Assembly: GCA_963965975.1 (NCBI GenBank)
Contig: OZ014413.1
Location: 4,598,001 to 4,662,000 of the forward strand
Length of the DNA: 64,000 nucleotides
DNA from: Xestospongia bergquistia
Taxonomy: Eukaryota > Porifera > Demospongiae > Haplosclerida > Petrosiidae
Reading direction: 5' to 3'
Shown here: positions 35,011 to 49,090 of the stretch, piece after piece
Numbering within the stretch: position 1 is the first letter of the stretch
How the letters are laid out: the number at the start of each line of letters is the position of its first letter
The notes under the pieces: generated by a model
What the model saw: only the letters and a program-made list of their open reading frames with translations
Databases searched by the model: none
What the model was told of the DNA's origin: nothing
Position numbers and translations under genes: made by a program

Positions 35011-37915
35011 TCAATTTAAAGACTTTAGAAGGTTTAGACTATTGAGTGAAGTTTGTAAAGTAAACCGATAGGTCTAAAGGACTCTATGGGACTAACTAAA
35101 TAAACTGCTATTAACAGTTTAGTAAGTTGGTTTGCATTAACACTCTAAAGTCTTTAATTAAAAGACTTTAGAAGGTTTAGAGTATTGAGTGAAGTTTATA
35201 AAGTAAAAAGCTCAGTCTAACGGACTCTATGAAACTAAGTATTTAAACTGCTGTTAACAGTTTAGCCAGATTGTTTGCATTAACACCCTAAAGCCCTTTA
35301 ATTTAAAGACTTTTGAAACTTTAGACTATTGAGTATATTTTATAAAGTAAACCGCTCATTCTGAAGGACTTTATGGGACTAACTAATTAAACTGCTATTA
35401 ACAGTTTAGTAAGTTGGTTTGCATTAACACTCTGAAGTCTTTAAATTAAAGATTTTAGAAGGTTTAGACTATTGAGTGAAGTTTATAAAGTAAACAGCTC
35501 AGTCTAAAGGACTCTATGGGACTAACTAAATAAACTGTTATTAACAGTTTAGTAAGTTAGTTTGCATTAACACTCTAAAGTCTTTAATTTAAAGACTTTA
35601 GAAGGCTTAGACTATTGAGTAAAGTTTATAAAGTAAACTGCTCAGTCTAAAGGACTCTATGGGACTAAAGAAATGAACTGTTATTAACAGTTTAGTAAGT
35701 TGGTTTGCATTAACGCTCAGAAGTCTTTAATTTAAAGACTTTAGAAGGTTTAGACTATTGAGTGAAGTTTGTAAAGTGAACTGATAGGTCTAAAGGACTC
35801 TATGGGACTAATTAAATAAACTACTATGAACAGTTTAGTAAGTTTGTTTGCGTTAACACTCTAATATCTTTAATTTAAACACTTTAGAAGGTTTAAACTA
35901 TTGAGTAAAGTTTATAAAGTAAACTGCTCAGTCTAAAGGACTCTATGGGACTAAAGAAATAAACTGCTATTAACAGCTTAGTAAGTTGGTTTGCATTAAC
36001 ACTCTAAAGTCTTTAATTTAAAGACTTTAGAAGGTTTAGACTATTGAGTAAAGTTTCTAAAGTAAACTCCTTAATCTAAAGGACTCTATGGGACTAAAGA
36101 AATAAACTGCTATTAACAGTTCAGTAAGTTTGTTTGCATTAACACTCTAAAGTCTTTAAATTAAAGAGTTTCGAAAGTTTAGAGTATTGAGTGAAGTTTA
36201 TAAAGTAATCTGGTCAGTCTAAAGGACTCTATGAAACTAACTAAATAACTATTATTAACACTTTAGTAAGTTGGTTTGCATTAACCCTCTAAAGTCTTTA
36301 ATTTAAAGACTTTAGAAGGTTTAGACTATTGAGTGAAGTTTGTAAAGTAAACTGATAGTTCTAAAGGACTCTATGGGACTAACTAAATAAACTGCTATTA
36401 ACAGTTTAGTAAGTTGGTTTGCATTAACTCTCTAAAGTCTTTAATTTAAAGACTTTAGAAGGTTTAAACTATTGAGTAAAGTTTCTAAAGTAAACTGCTC
36501 AGTATAAAGGACTCAATGGGACTAAGGAAATAAATTGCTATTAACAGTTTAGTAATTTGGTTTGCATTAACACTCTAAAGTCTTTAATTTAAAGACTTTA
36601 GAAGGTTTAGGCTATTGAGTGAAGTTTCTAAAGTAAACTGCTCAATCAAAAGGAATCTATTTGACTAAACAAATAAACTGCTATTAACAGTTTAGTAAGT
36701 TGGTTTGCATTAACACTCTAAAGTCTTTAATTTAAAGATTTTACAAGTTTTAGACTATTGAGTAAAGTTTCTAAAGTAAACTGCTCAATCTAAAGTACTC
36801 TATGGGACTAAACAAATAAACTTTTATTAAAAGTTTAGTAAGTTAGTTTGCATTAACACTCTAAAGTCTTTAATTTAAACACTTTAGAAGGTTTAGACTA
36901 TTGCGTAAAGTTTATGAAGTAAACTGCTCAGTCTAAAGGACTCTATGGGACTAAAGAAATAAACTGCTATTAACAGCTTAGTAAGTTTTTTTGCATTAAC
37001 ACTGTAAAGTCTTTAATTTAAAGACTTTAGAAGGTTTAGACTACTGAGTAAAGTTTCTAAAGTAAACTGCTCAATCTAAAGGACTCTTTGGGACTAAAGA
37101 AATAAACTGCTATTAAAAGTTCAGTAAGTTGGTTTGCATTAACACTCTAAAGTCTTTAAATTAAAGAGTTTAGAAAGTTTAGAGTATTGAGTGAAGTTGA
37201 TAAAGTAAACTGGTCAGTTTAAAGGACTCTATGAAACTAACTAAATAACTGTTATTAACAGTTTAGTAAGTTGGTTTGTATTAACCCTCTAAAGTCTTTA
37301 ATTTAAAAACTTTAGAAGGTTTAGACTATTGAGTGAAGTTTCTAAAGTAGACTGATAGGTCTAAAGGACTCTATGGGACTAACTAAATAAACTGCTATTA
37401 ACAGTTTAGTAAGTTGGTTTGCATTAACTCTCTAAAGTCTTTAATTTAAAGACTTTAGAAGGTTTAAACTATTGAGTAAATTTTCTAAAGTAAACTGCTC
37501 AGTGTAAAGGACTCTATGGGACTAAAGAAATAAACTTCTATTAACAGTTTAGTAATTTGGTTTGCATTAACACTCTACAGTCTTTAATTTAAAGACTTTA
37601 CAAGTTTTAGACTATTGAGTAAAGTTTCTAATGTAAACTGCTCAATCTAAAGGACTCTATGGGACTAAAGAAATAAACTGCTATTAAAAGTTCAGTAAGT
37701 TGGTTTGCATTAACACTCTAAAGTCTTTTAATTGAAGAGTTTAGAAAGTTTAGACTGTTGAGTGAAGTTTATAAAGTAAACTGGTCATTCTAAAGGACTC
37801 TATGAAACTAACTAAATAAACTGTTAATAACAGTTTAGTAAGTTGGTTTGCAATAACCCTCTAAAGTCTTTAATTTAAAGACTTTAGACGGTTTAGACTA
37901 TTGAGTGAAGTTTGT

Positions 37916-39344
37916 AAAGTAAACTGACAGGTCTAAAGGACTCTATGGGACTAACTAAATAAACTGCTATTAACAGTTTAGTAAGTTAGTTTGCATTAAC
38001 ACTCTAAAGTCTTTAATTTAAAGACTTTAGAAGGTTTAGACTATTGAGTAAATTCTATAAAGTAAACTGCTCATTCTGAAGGACTCTATGAGACTAACTT
38101 ATTAAACCACTATTAAGAGTTTCGTAAGTTTGTTTGCATTAACACTCTAAAGTCTTTAATTTATAGACTTTAGAAGGTTTAGAGTGTTGAGTGAAGTTTA
38201 TAAAGTAAACAGCTCAGTCTAAAGGACTCTATGAAACTAACTAAGCAAACTGCTGTTAACAGTTTAGTCAGTTGTTTCGCATTAACACGCAAAAGTCTTT
38301 AATTTAAAGACTTTAGATGGTTTAGACTATTGAGTGAAGTTTGTAAAGTAAAGTGATAGGTCTAAAGGACTCTATGCGACTAACTAAATAAACTGCTACT
38401 AACAGTTTAGGAAGCTGGTTTGCGTTAACGCTTTAAAGTCTTTAATTTAAAGACTTTAGAAGGTTTAGACTATTGAGTAGAGTTTATAAAGTAAGTTGCT
38501 CATTCTGAAGGACTCTATCGGACCAACTAAATAGACTGTTGTTAACAGTTTAGTAAGTTGGTTTGCATTAACACTCTGAAGTCTTTAAATTAAAGACTTT
38601 AGAAGGTTTAGACTACTCTGTGAAGTTTATAAAGTAAACAGCTCAGTCTAAAGGGCTCTATGAAACTAACTATATAAACTGCTGTTAACAGTTTAGTAAA
38701 TTGGTTTGCATTAACACTAAAATGTCCTTAAATTAAAGACTTTAGACGCTTTAGACTTTTGAGTGAAGTTTGTAAAGTAAACTGATAGGTCTAAAGGACT
38801 CTATGGGACTAACTAAAGAAACTATTATTAACAGTTTAGTAAGTTAGTTTGTGATAACACTCTAAAGTCTTTAATTTAAAGACTTTAGAAGGTTTAAACT
38901 ATTGAGTAAAGTTTATAAAGTAAACTGCTCAGTCTAAAGGACTCTATGGTACTAAGGAAGTAAACTGCTATTAACAGTTTAGTAAGTTGGTTAGCATTAA
39001 CAGTCTAAAGTCTTTAATTTAAAGACTTTAGAAGGTTTAGAGTGTTGAGTGAAGTTTATAAAGTAAAAAGCTCAGTCTAAAGGAGTCTATGAAACTAAGG
39101 AAATAAAGTGCTGTTAACAGTTTAGTAAGTTGGTTTGTATTAATACTCTAAAGTGTTTAATTTAAAGACTTTAGAAAGTGTAGACTATTGAGTAAAGTTT
39201 AGAAAGTAAACTGCTCAGTCTAAAGGATTCTATGGGACTAACTAATTAAAGTGCTATTAACAGTTTAGTAAGTTGGTTTGCATTGACACTCTGAACTCTT
39301 TAAATTAAAGAGTTTAGAAGGTTTAGAATATTGAGTGAGGTTTT
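37916..39344 (+). repeat. Nested 10-mer unit inside the 35-mer, copy 1
   Basis: Ten monomers that recur 1,429 bp downstream. Landmarks in order are CTCATTCTGAAGG, TTAAACCACTATTAAG, TTAGTCAGTTG, CTATGCGAC, AATAGACTG, GGGCTCTATG, GTGATAACAC, GGTACTAAGGAAGTAAAC, AGGAGTCTATG and a unit with GTGTAGACTATTG. It is a descendant or relative of the 10-mer at 9.7 kb, combined with a GGTACTAAGG unit. Confidence 0.78.
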
Positions 39345-40773
39345 AAAGTAAACTGATAGGTCTAAAGAACTCTATGGGACTAACTAAATAAACTGCTATT
39401 AACAGTTTAGTAAGTTAGTTTGCATTAACACTCTAAAGTCTTTAATTTAAAGACTTTAGAAGGTTTAGACTATTGAGTAAAGTTTATAAAGTAAACTGCT
39501 CATTCTGAAGGACTCTATGGGACTAACTTATTAAACTACTATTAAGAGTTTCGTAAGTTGCTTTGCATTAACACTCTAAAGTCTTTAATTTATAGACTTT
39601 AGAAGGTTTAGAGTGTGGAGTGAAGTTTATAAAGTAAACAGCTCAGTCTAAAAGACTCTATGAAACTAACTAAGAAAACTGCTGTTAACAGTTTAGTCAG
39701 TTGTTTAGCATTAACACTCAAAAGTCTTTAAATTAAAGACTTTAGATGGTTTAGACTATTGAGTGAAGTTTGTAAAGTAAACTGATAAGTCTAAAGGACT
39801 CTATGCGACTAACTAAATAAACTGCTACTAACAGTTTAGTAAGTTTGCTTGCATTAACACTTTAAAGTCTTTAATTTAAAGACTTTAGAAGGTTTAGACT
39901 ATTGAGTAGAGTTTATAAAGTAAGTTGCTCATTCTAAAGGACTCTATGGGACTAACTAAATAGACTGTTGTGAACAGTTTAGTAAGTTGGTTTGCATTAA
40001 CACTCTGAAGTCTTTAAATTAAAGACTTTAGAAGGTTTAGACTATTGCGTGAAGTTTATAAAGTAAACAGCTCAGTCTAAAGGGCTCTATGAAACTAACT
40101 ATATAAACTGCTGTTAACAGTTTAGTAAATTGGTTTGCATTAACACTAAAACGTCTTTAAATTAAAGACTTTGGACGCTTTAGACTATTGAGTGAAGTTT
40201 GTAAAGTAAACTGTTAGGTCTAAAGGACTCTATGGGACTAACTAAATAAGCTATTATTAACAGTTTAGTAAGTTAGTTTGTGATAACACTCTAAAGTCTT
40301 TAATTTAAAGACTTTAGAAGGTTTGAACTATTGAGTAAAGTTTATAAAGTAAACTGCTCAGTCTAAAGGACTCTATGGTACTAAGGAAGTAAACTGCTAT
40401 TAACAGTTTAGTAAGTTGGTTAGCATTAACAGTCTAAAGTCTTTAATTTAAAGACTTTAGAAGGTTTAGAGTGTTGAGTGAAGTTTATAAAGTAAAAAGC
40501 TCAGTCTAAAGGAGTCTATGAAACTAAGTAAATAAAGTGCTGTTAACAGTTTAGTAAGTTGGTTTGTATTAATACTCTAAAGTGTTTAATTTAAAGACTT
40601 TAGAAAGTGTAGACTATTGAGTAAAGTTTAGAAAGTAAACTGCTCAGTCTAAAGGACTCTATGGGACTAACTAATTAAAGTGCTATTAACAGTTTAGTAA
40701 GTTGGTTTGCATTAACACTTTGAAGTCTTTAAATTAAAGAGTTTAGAAGGTTTAGAGTATTGAGTGAAGTTTA
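39345..40773 (+). repeat. Nested 10-mer unit inside the 35-mer, copy 2
   Basis: Repeats the same landmark series at a steady offset of 1,429 bp (10 monomers less one base). Small private differences, such as TTGGACGC near 40.17 kb, are carried over into the second 35-mer copy, so this 10-mer pair existed before the 35-mer duplication. Confidence 0.78.
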
Positions 40774-41851
40774 TAAAGAAAACAGCTCGGTCTAAAGGAC
40801 TCTATGGGACTAACTAAATAAACCGTTATTAACAGTTTAGTAAGTTAGTTTGCATTAACACTCTAAAGTCTTTTATTTAAAGACTTTAAAAGGTTTAGAC
40901 TATTGAGTAATGTTTATAAAGTAAACTGCTCAGTCTAAAGGACTCTATGGGACTAAAGAAATGAACTGCTATTAACAGTTTAGTAAGTTGGTTTGCATTA
41001 ACGCTCTAAAGTCTTTAATTTAAAGACTTTAGAAGGTTTAGACTATTGAGTGATGTTTGTAAAGTGAAGTGATAGGTCTAAAGGACTCTATCGGACTAAC
41101 TAAATAAACTACTAGTAACAGTTTAGTAAGTTTGTTTGCATTAACACTCTAATGTCTTTAATTTAAAGACTTTAGAAGGTTTAAACTATTGAGTAAAGTT
41201 TATAAAGTAAACTGCTCAGTCTAAAGGACTCTATGGGACTAAAGAAATAAACTGCTATTAACAGCTTAGTAATTTGGTTTGCATTAACACTCTAAAGTTT
41301 TTAATTTAAAGACTTTAGAATGTTTAGACTATTGAGTAAAGTTTCTAAAGTAAACTGCTCAATCTAAAGGACTCTTTGGGACTAAAGAAATAAACTGCCA
41401 TTAAAAGTTCAGTAAGTTGTTTTACATTAACAGTCTAAAGTCTTTAAATTAAAGAGTTTAGAAAGTTGAGAGTATTGAGTGAAGTTTATAAAGTAATCTG
41501 GTCAGTCTAAAGGACTCTAAGAAACTAACTAAATAACTGTTATTAACAGTTTAGTAAGTTGGTTTGCATTAGCCCAGTAAAATCTTTAATTTAAAGACTT
41601 TAGAAGGTTTAGACTATTGAGTGAAGTTTTTAAAGTAAACTGATAGGTCTAAAGGACTCTATGGGACTAACTAAATAAACTGCAATTAACAGTTTAGTAA
41701 GTTAGTTTGCATTAACTCTCTAAAGTCTTTAATTTAAAGACTTTAGAAGGTTTAAACTATTGATTAAAGATTCTAAAGTAAACTGCTCAGTATAAAGGAC
41801 TCTATTGGACTAAAGAAAGAAAATGCTATTAACAGTTCAGTAGTTTGGTTT

Positions 41852-44800
41852 GCATTAACACTCTAAAGTCTTTAATTTAAAGACTTTAGAAGGTTTAGAC
41901 TATTGCGTAAAGTTTATGAAGTAAACTGCTCAGTCTAAAGGACTCTATGGGACTAAAGAAATAAACTGCTATTAACAGCTTAGTAAGTTTTTTTGCATTA
42001 ACACTGTAAAGTCTTTAATTTAAAGACTTTAGAAGGTTTAGACTACTGAGTAAAGTTTCTAAAGTAAACTGCTCAATCTAAAGGACTCTTTGGGACTAAA
42101 GAAATAAACTGCTATTAAAAGTTCAGTAAGTTGGTTTGCATTAACACTCTAAAGTCTTTAAATTAAAGAGTTTAGAAAGTTTAGAGTATTGAGTGAAGTT
42201 GATAAAGTAAACTGGTCAGTTTAAAGGACTCTATGAAACTAACTAAATAACTGTTATTAACAGTTTAGTAAGTTTGTTTGTATTAACCCTCTAAAGTCTT
42301 TAATTTAAAAACTTTAGAAGGTTTAGACTATTGAGTGAAGTTTCTAAAGTAGACTGATAGGTCTAAAGGACTCTATGGGACTAACTAAATAAACTGCTAT
42401 TAACAGTTTAGTAAGTTGGTTTGCATTAACTCTCTAAAGTCTTTAATTTAAAGACTTTAGAAGGTTTAAACTATTGAGTAAATTTTCTAAAGTAAACTGC
42501 TCAGTGTAAAGGACTCTATGGGACTAAAGAAATAAACTTCTATTAACAGTTTAGTAATTTGGTTTGCATTAACACTCTACAGTCTTTAATTTAAAGACTT
42601 TACAAGTTTTAGACTATTGAGTAAAGTTTCTAATGTAAACTGCTCAATCTAAAGGACTCTATGGGACTAAAGAAATAAACTGCTATTAAAAGTTCAGTAA
42701 GTTGGTTTGCATTAACACTCTAAAGTCTTTTAATTGAAGAGTTTAGAAAGTTTAGACTGTTGAGTGAAGTTTATAAAGTAAACTGGTCATTCTAAAGGAC
42801 TCTATGAAACTAACTAAATAAACTGTTAATAACAGTTTAGTAAGTTGGTTTGCAATAACCCTCTAAAGTCTTTAATTTAAAGACTTTAGACGGTTTAGAC
42901 TATTGAGTGAAGTTTGTAAAGTAAACTGACAGGTCTAAAGGACTCTATGGGACTAACTAAATAAACTGCTATTAACAGTTTAGTAAGTTAGTTTGCATTA
43001 ACACTCTAAAGTCTTTAATTTAAAGACTTTAGAAGGTTTAGACTATTGAGTAAATTCTATAAAGTAAACTGCTCATTCTGAAGGACTCTATGAGACTAAC
43101 TTATTAAACTACTATTAAGAGTTTCGTAAGTTTGTTTGCATTAACACTCTAAAGTCTTTAATTTATAGACTTTAGAAGGTTTAGAGTGTTGAGTGAAGTT
43201 TATAAAGTAAACAGCTCAGTCTAAAGGACTCTATGAAACTAACTAAGCAAACTGCTGTTAACAGTTTAGTCAGTTGTTTCGCATTAACACGCAAAAGTCT
43301 TTAATTTAAAGACTTTAGATGGTTTAGACTATTGAGTGAAGTTTGTAAAGTAAAGTGATAGGTCTAAAGGACTCTATGCGACTAACTAAATAAACTGCTA
43401 CTAACAGTTTAGGAAGCTGGTTTGCGTTAACGCTTTAAAGTCTTTAATTTAAAGACTTTAGAAGGTTTAGACTATTGAGTAGAGTTTATAAAGTAAGTTG
43501 CTCATTCTGAAGGACTCTATCGGACCAACTAAATAGACTGTTGTTAACAGTTTAGTAAGTTGGTTTGCATTAAGACTCTGAAGTCTTTAAATTAAAGACT
43601 TTAGAAGGTTTAGACTACTGTGTGAAGTTTATAAAGTAAACAGCTCAGTCTAAAGGGCTCTATGAAACTAACTATATAAACTGCTGTTAACAGTTTAGTA
43701 AATTGGTTTGCATTAACACTAAAATGTCCTTAAATTAAAGACTTTAGACGCTTTAGACTATTGAGTGAAGTTTGTAAAGTAAACTGATAGGTCTAAAGGA
43801 CTCTATGGGACTAACTAAATAAACTATTATTAACAGTTTAGTAAGTTAGTTTGTGATAACACTCTAAAGTCTTTAATTTAAAGACTTTAGAAGGTTTAGA
43901 CTATTGAGTAAAGTTTATAAAGTAAACTGCTCATTCTGAAGGACTCTATGGGACTAACTTATTAAACTACTATTAAGAGTTTCGTAAGTTGCTTTGCATT
44001 AACACTCTAAAGTCTTTAATTTATAGACTTTAGAAGGTTTAGAGTGTGGAGTGAAGTTTATAAAGTAAACAGCTCAGTCTAAAAGACTCTATGAAACTAA
44101 CTAAGAAAACTGCTGTTAACAGTTTAGTCAGTTGTTTAGCATTAACACTCAAAAGTCTTTAAATTAAAGACTTTAGATGGTTTGGACTATTGAGTGAAGT
44201 TTGTAAAGTAAACTGATAAGTCTAAAGGACTCTATGCGACTAACTAAATAAACTGCTACTAACAGTTTAGTAAGTTTGCTTGCATTAACACTTTAAAGTC
44301 TTTAATTTAAAGACTTTAGAAGGTTTAGACTATTGAGTAGAGTTTATAAAGTAAGTTGCTCATTCTAAAGGACTCTATGGGACTAACTAAATAGACTGTT
44401 GTGAACAGTTTAGTAAGTTGGTTTGCATTAACACTCTGAAGTCTTTAAATTAAAGACTTTAGAAGGTTTAGACTATTGCGTGAAGTTTATAAAGTAAACA
44501 GCTCAGTCTAAAGGGCTCTATGAAACTAACTATATAAACTGCTGTTAACAGTTTAGTAAATTGGTTTGCATTAACACTAAAACGTCTTTAAATTAAAGAC
44601 TTTGGACGCTTTAGACTATTGAGTGAAGTTTGTAAAGTAAACTGTTAGGTCTAAAGGACTCTATGGGACTAACTAAATAAGCTATTATTAACAGTTTAGT
44701 AAGTTAGTTTGTGATAACACTCTAAAGTCTTTAATTTAAAGACTTTAGAAGGTTTGAACTATTGAGTAAAGTTTATAAAGTAAACTGCTCAGTCTAAAGG

Positions 44801-46282
44801 ACTCTATGGTACTAAGGAAGTAAACTGCTATTAACAGTTTAGTAAGTTGGTTAGCATTAACAGTCTAAAGTCTTTAATTTAAAGACTTTAGAAGGTTTAG
44901 AGTGTTGAGTGAAGTTTATAAAGTAAAAAGCTCAGTCTAAAGGAGTCTATGAAACTAAGTAAATAAAGTGCTGTTAACAGTTTAGTAAGTTGGTTTGTAT
45001 TAATACTCTAAAGTGTTTAATTTAAAGACTTTAGAAAGTGTAGACTATTGAGTAAAGTTTAGAAAGTAAACTGCTCAGTCTAAAGGACTCTATGGGACTA
45101 ACTAATTAAAGTGCTATTAACAGTTTAGTAAGTTGGTTTGCATTAACACTTTGAAGTCTTTAAATTAAAGAGTTTAGAAGGTTTAGAGTATTGAGTGAAG
45201 TTTATAAAGAAAACAGCTCGGTCTAAAGGACTCTATGGGACTAACTAAATAAACCGTTATTAACAGTTTAGTAAGTTAGTTTGCATTAACACTCTAAAGT
45301 CTTTTATTTAAAGACTTTAAAAGGTTTAGACTATTGAGTAATGTTTATAAAGTAAACTGCTCAGTCTAAAGGACTCTATGGGACTAAAGAAATGAACTGC
45401 TATTAACAGTTTAGTAAGTTGGTTTGCATTAACGCTCTAAAGTCTTTAATTTAAAGACTTTAGAAGGTTTAGACTATTGAGTGATGTTTGTAAAGTGAAG
45501 TGATAGGTCTAAAGGACTCTATGGGACTAACTAAATAAACTACTAGTAACAGTTTAGTAAGTTTGTTTGCATTAACACTCTAATGTCTTTAATTTAAAGA
45601 CTTTAGAAGGATTAAACTATTGAGTAAAGTTTATAAAGTAAACTGCTCAGTCTAAAGGACTCTATGGGACTAAAGAAATAAACTGCTATTAACAGCTTAG
45701 TAATTTGGTTTGCATTAACACTCTAAAGTTTTTAATTTAAAGACTTTAGAATGTTTAGACTATTGAGTAAAGTTTCTAAAGTAAACTGCTCAATCTAAAG
45801 GACTCTTTGGGACTAAAGAAATAAACTGCCATTAAAAGTTCAGTAAGTTGTTTTACATTAACAGTCTAAAGTCTTTAAATTAAAGAGTTTAGAAAGTTGA
45901 GAGTATTGAGTGAAGTTTATAAAGTAATCTGGTCAGTCTAAAGGACACTAAGAAACTAACTAAATAACTGTTATTAACAGTTTAGTAAGTTGGTTTGCAT
46001 TAGCCCAGTAAAATCTTTAATTTAAAGACTTTAGAAGGTTTAGACTATTGAGTGAAGTTTTTAAAGTAAACTGATAGGTCTAAAGGACTCTATGGGACTA
46101 ACTAAATAAACTGCAATTAACAGTTTAGTAAGTTAGTTTGCATTAACTCTCTAAAGTCTTTAATTTAAAGACTTTAGAAGGTTTAAACTATTGATTAAAG
46201 ATTCTAAAGTAAACTGCTCAGTATAAAGGACTCTATTGGACTAAAGAAAGAAAATGCTATTAACAGTTCAGTAATTTTGTTT
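41852..46282 (+). repeat. 35-mer segmental duplication, copy 2 (four monomers fewer)
   Basis: Matches copy 1 at an offset of 5,002 bp from about 41.85 to 43.88 kb and at 4,431 bp from there to about 46.28 kb. The change of 571 bp is four monomers that copy 1 has at about 38.88-39.45 kb and this copy does not. The join keeps monomer phase and lies in a stretch common to most monomers. Confidence 0.9.
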
Positions 46283-47085
46283 GCATTAACACTCTAAAGT
46301 CTTTAATTTAAAGACTTTAGAAGATTTAGAGTATTGAGTGAAGTTTATAAAGTAAAAAGCTCAGTCTAAAGGACTCTATGAAACTAAGTAATTAAACTGC
46401 TGTTAACAGTTTAGCAAGATGGTTTGCATTAACACCCTAAAGCCTTTAATATAAAGACTTTAGAAAGTTTAGACTATTGAGTATATTTTATAAAGTAAAC
46501 TGCTCATTCTAAAGGACTCTATGGGACTAACTAATTAAACTGCTATTAAAAGTTTAGTAAGTTGGTTTGCATTAACACTCTGAAGTCTTTAAATTAAAGA
46601 GTTTAGAAGGTTTAGAGTATTGAGTGAAGTTTATAAAGTAAACAGCTCGGTCTAAAGGACTCTATGGGACTAACTAAATAAACTGTTATTAACAGTTTAG
46701 TAAGTTAGTTTGCATTAACACTGTAAAGTCTTTAATTGAAAGACTTTAGAAGGTTTAGACTATTGAGTGAAGTTTGTAAAGTGAACTGATAGGTCTAAAG
46801 GACTCTATGGGACTAACTAAATAAACTGCTATTAACAGTTTAGTAAGTTGGTTTGCGTTAACACTCTAATGTCTTTAATTTAAAGACTTTAGAAGGTTTA
46901 AACTATAGAGTAAAGTTTATAAAGTAAACTGCTCAGTCTAAAGGACTCTATGGGACTAAAGAAATAAACTGCTATTAACAGTTTAGTAAGTTGTTTTGCA
47001 TTGACACTCTAAAGTCTTTAATTTAAAGAGTTTAGAAGGTTTAGACTATTGAGTAAAGTTTCTAAACTAAACTGCTCAATCTAAA

Positions 47086-47095
47086 GGACTGACTC
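47086..47095 (+). repeat. GACT micro-duplication in a type C monomer (second region)
   Basis: Same four-base insertion as at 7013, about 40 kb away, in a type C monomer with an otherwise standard CTGCTATTAAAAG. Its duplicate is at 50091, exactly 3,005 bp on. The unit at 7.0 kb differs (AACAGCTATTAAAATTTCAG), so the two regions have been apart for some time. Confidence 0.9.
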
Positions 47096-48059
47096 TATGG
47101 GACTAAAGAAATAAACTGCTATTAAAAGTTCAGTAAGTTGGTTTGCATTAAAACTCTAAAGTCTTTAAATTAAAGAGTTTAGAAAGTTTAGATTATTGAG
47201 TGAAATTTATAAAGTAATCTGGTCAGTCTAAAGAGTCTATGAAACTAACTAAATAACTGTTATTAACAGTTTAGTAATTTGGTTTGCATTAACCCTCTAA
47301 AGTCTTTAATTTAAAGACTTTAGAAGGTTTAGACTATTGAGTGAAGTTTGTAAAGTAAACTGATAGGTCTAAAGGACTCTATGGGACTAACTAAATAAAC
47401 TGCTATTAACAGTTTAGTAAGTTAGTTTGCATTAACTCTCTAAAGTCTTTAATTTAAAGACTTTAGAAGGTTTAAACTATTGAGTAAATTTTCTAAAGTA
47501 AAGTGCTCAGTGTAAAGGACTCTATGTGACTAAAGAAATAAACTGCTATTAACAGTTTAGTAAGTTGGTTTGCATTAACACTCTAAAGTCTTCAATTTAA
47601 AGAGTTTACAAGTTTTATACTATTGAGTAAAGTTTCTAAAGTAAAGTGCTCAATCTAAAGGACTCTATGGGACTAAAGAAATAAACTGCTATTAAATGTT
47701 CAGTAAGTTGGTTTGCATTAACACTCTAAAGTCTTTAAATTGAAGATTTTAGAATGTTTAGACTGTTGAGTGAAGTTTATAAAGTAAACTGGTCATTCTA
47801 AAGGACTCTATGAAACTAACTAAATAAACTGTTAATAACAGTTTAGTAAGTTGGTTTGCAATAACCCTCTAAAGTCTTTAATTTAAAGACTTTAGAAGGT
47901 TTAGACTATTGAGTGAAGTTTTTAAAGTAAACTGATAGTTCTAAAGGACTTTATGGGACTAACTAAATAAACTGCTATTAACAGTTTAGTAAGTTAGTTT
48001 GCATTAACACTCTAAAGTCTTTAATTTAAAGACTTTAGAAGGTTTAAACTATTGAGTAA

Positions 48060-49090
48060 CTTTTATAAAGTAAACTGCTCAGTCTAAAGGACTCTATGGG
48101 ATTAAAGAAATAAACTGCTATTAACAGTTTAGTAAGTTGGTTTGCATTAACATTCTAAGGTCTTTAATTTAAAGACTTTAGAAGGTTTAGACTATTGAGT
48201 AAAGTTTATAAAGTAAATTGCTCATTCTAAAGGACTCTATGGGACTAACTAATTAAACTACTATTAAGAGTTTCGTAAGTTGGTTTGCATTAACACTCTA
48301 AAGTCTTTAATTTAAAGACTTTACAAGTTTTATACTATTGAGTAATGTTTCTAAAGTAAACTGCTCAATCTAAAGGACTCTATGGGACTAAACAAATAAA
48401 CTGTTAATAACAGTTTGGTAAGTTGGTTTGCAATAACCTTCTAAAGTCTTTAATTTAAAGACTTTAGAAGGTTTAGACTATTGAGTGAAGTTTTTAAAGT
48501 AAACTGATAGGTCTAAAGGACTCTAAGGGACTAACTAAATAAACTGCTATTAACAGTTTAGTAAGTTAGTTTCCATTAACACTCTAAAGTCTTTAATTTA
48601 AAGACTTTAGAAGGTTTAAACTATTGAGTAAAGTTTATAAAGTAAACTGCTCAGTCTAAAGGACTCTATGGGATTAAAGAAATAAACTGCTATTAACAGT
48701 TTAGTAAGTTGGTTTGCATTAACAATCTAAGGTCTTTAATTTAAAGACTTTAGAAGGTTTAGACTATTGAGTAAAGTTTCTAAAGTAAACTGCTCATTCT
48801 AAAAGACTCTATGGGACTAACTAATTAAACTACCATTAAGATTTTCGTAAGTTGTTTTGCATTAACACTCTAAAGTCTTTAATTTATTGACTTTAGAAGG
48901 TTTAAACTATTGAGAAAAGTTTATAAAGTAAACTGCTCAGTCTAAAGGACTCTACGGGATTAAAGAAATAAACTGCTATTAACAGTTTAGTAAGTTTGTT
49001 TGCATTAACAATCTATGGTCTTTAATTTAAAGACTTTAGAAGGTTTAGACTATTGAGTAAAGTTTCTAAAATAAACTGCTCATTCTAAAG
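48060..49090 (+). repeat. 4-mer and shorter internal recurrences of the GGGATTAAAG unit
   Basis: GGGATTAAAGAAATAAAC monomers occur at about 48.10, 48.67 and 48.96 kb (steps of four and two monomers), each followed by a unit with CTAAGGTC or CTATGGTC. The first two are followed in turn by an AACTAATTAAACTAC unit. The series is copied unchanged at 51.1-52.1 kb by the 21-mer duplication, so it is older than that event. Confidence 0.75.

Larger units (their letters stand above)
36850..41851 (+). repeat. 35-mer segmental duplication, copy 1
   Basis: A 5,002-bp block (35 monomers less three bases) directly followed by its near-identical second copy. Private landmarks include ATTGCGTAAAG with TTTATGAAG, GTAAGTTTTTTTGC, GTAAATTCTATAAAG, AACACGCAAAAG, AGGAAGCTGG and TTAGCCCAGTAAAATC. 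Over the matched length of about 4.4 kb I counted about ten single-base differences, so the copies are roughly 99.8% identical by eye. The left edge is uncertain within about 36846-36903. Confidence 0.9.
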
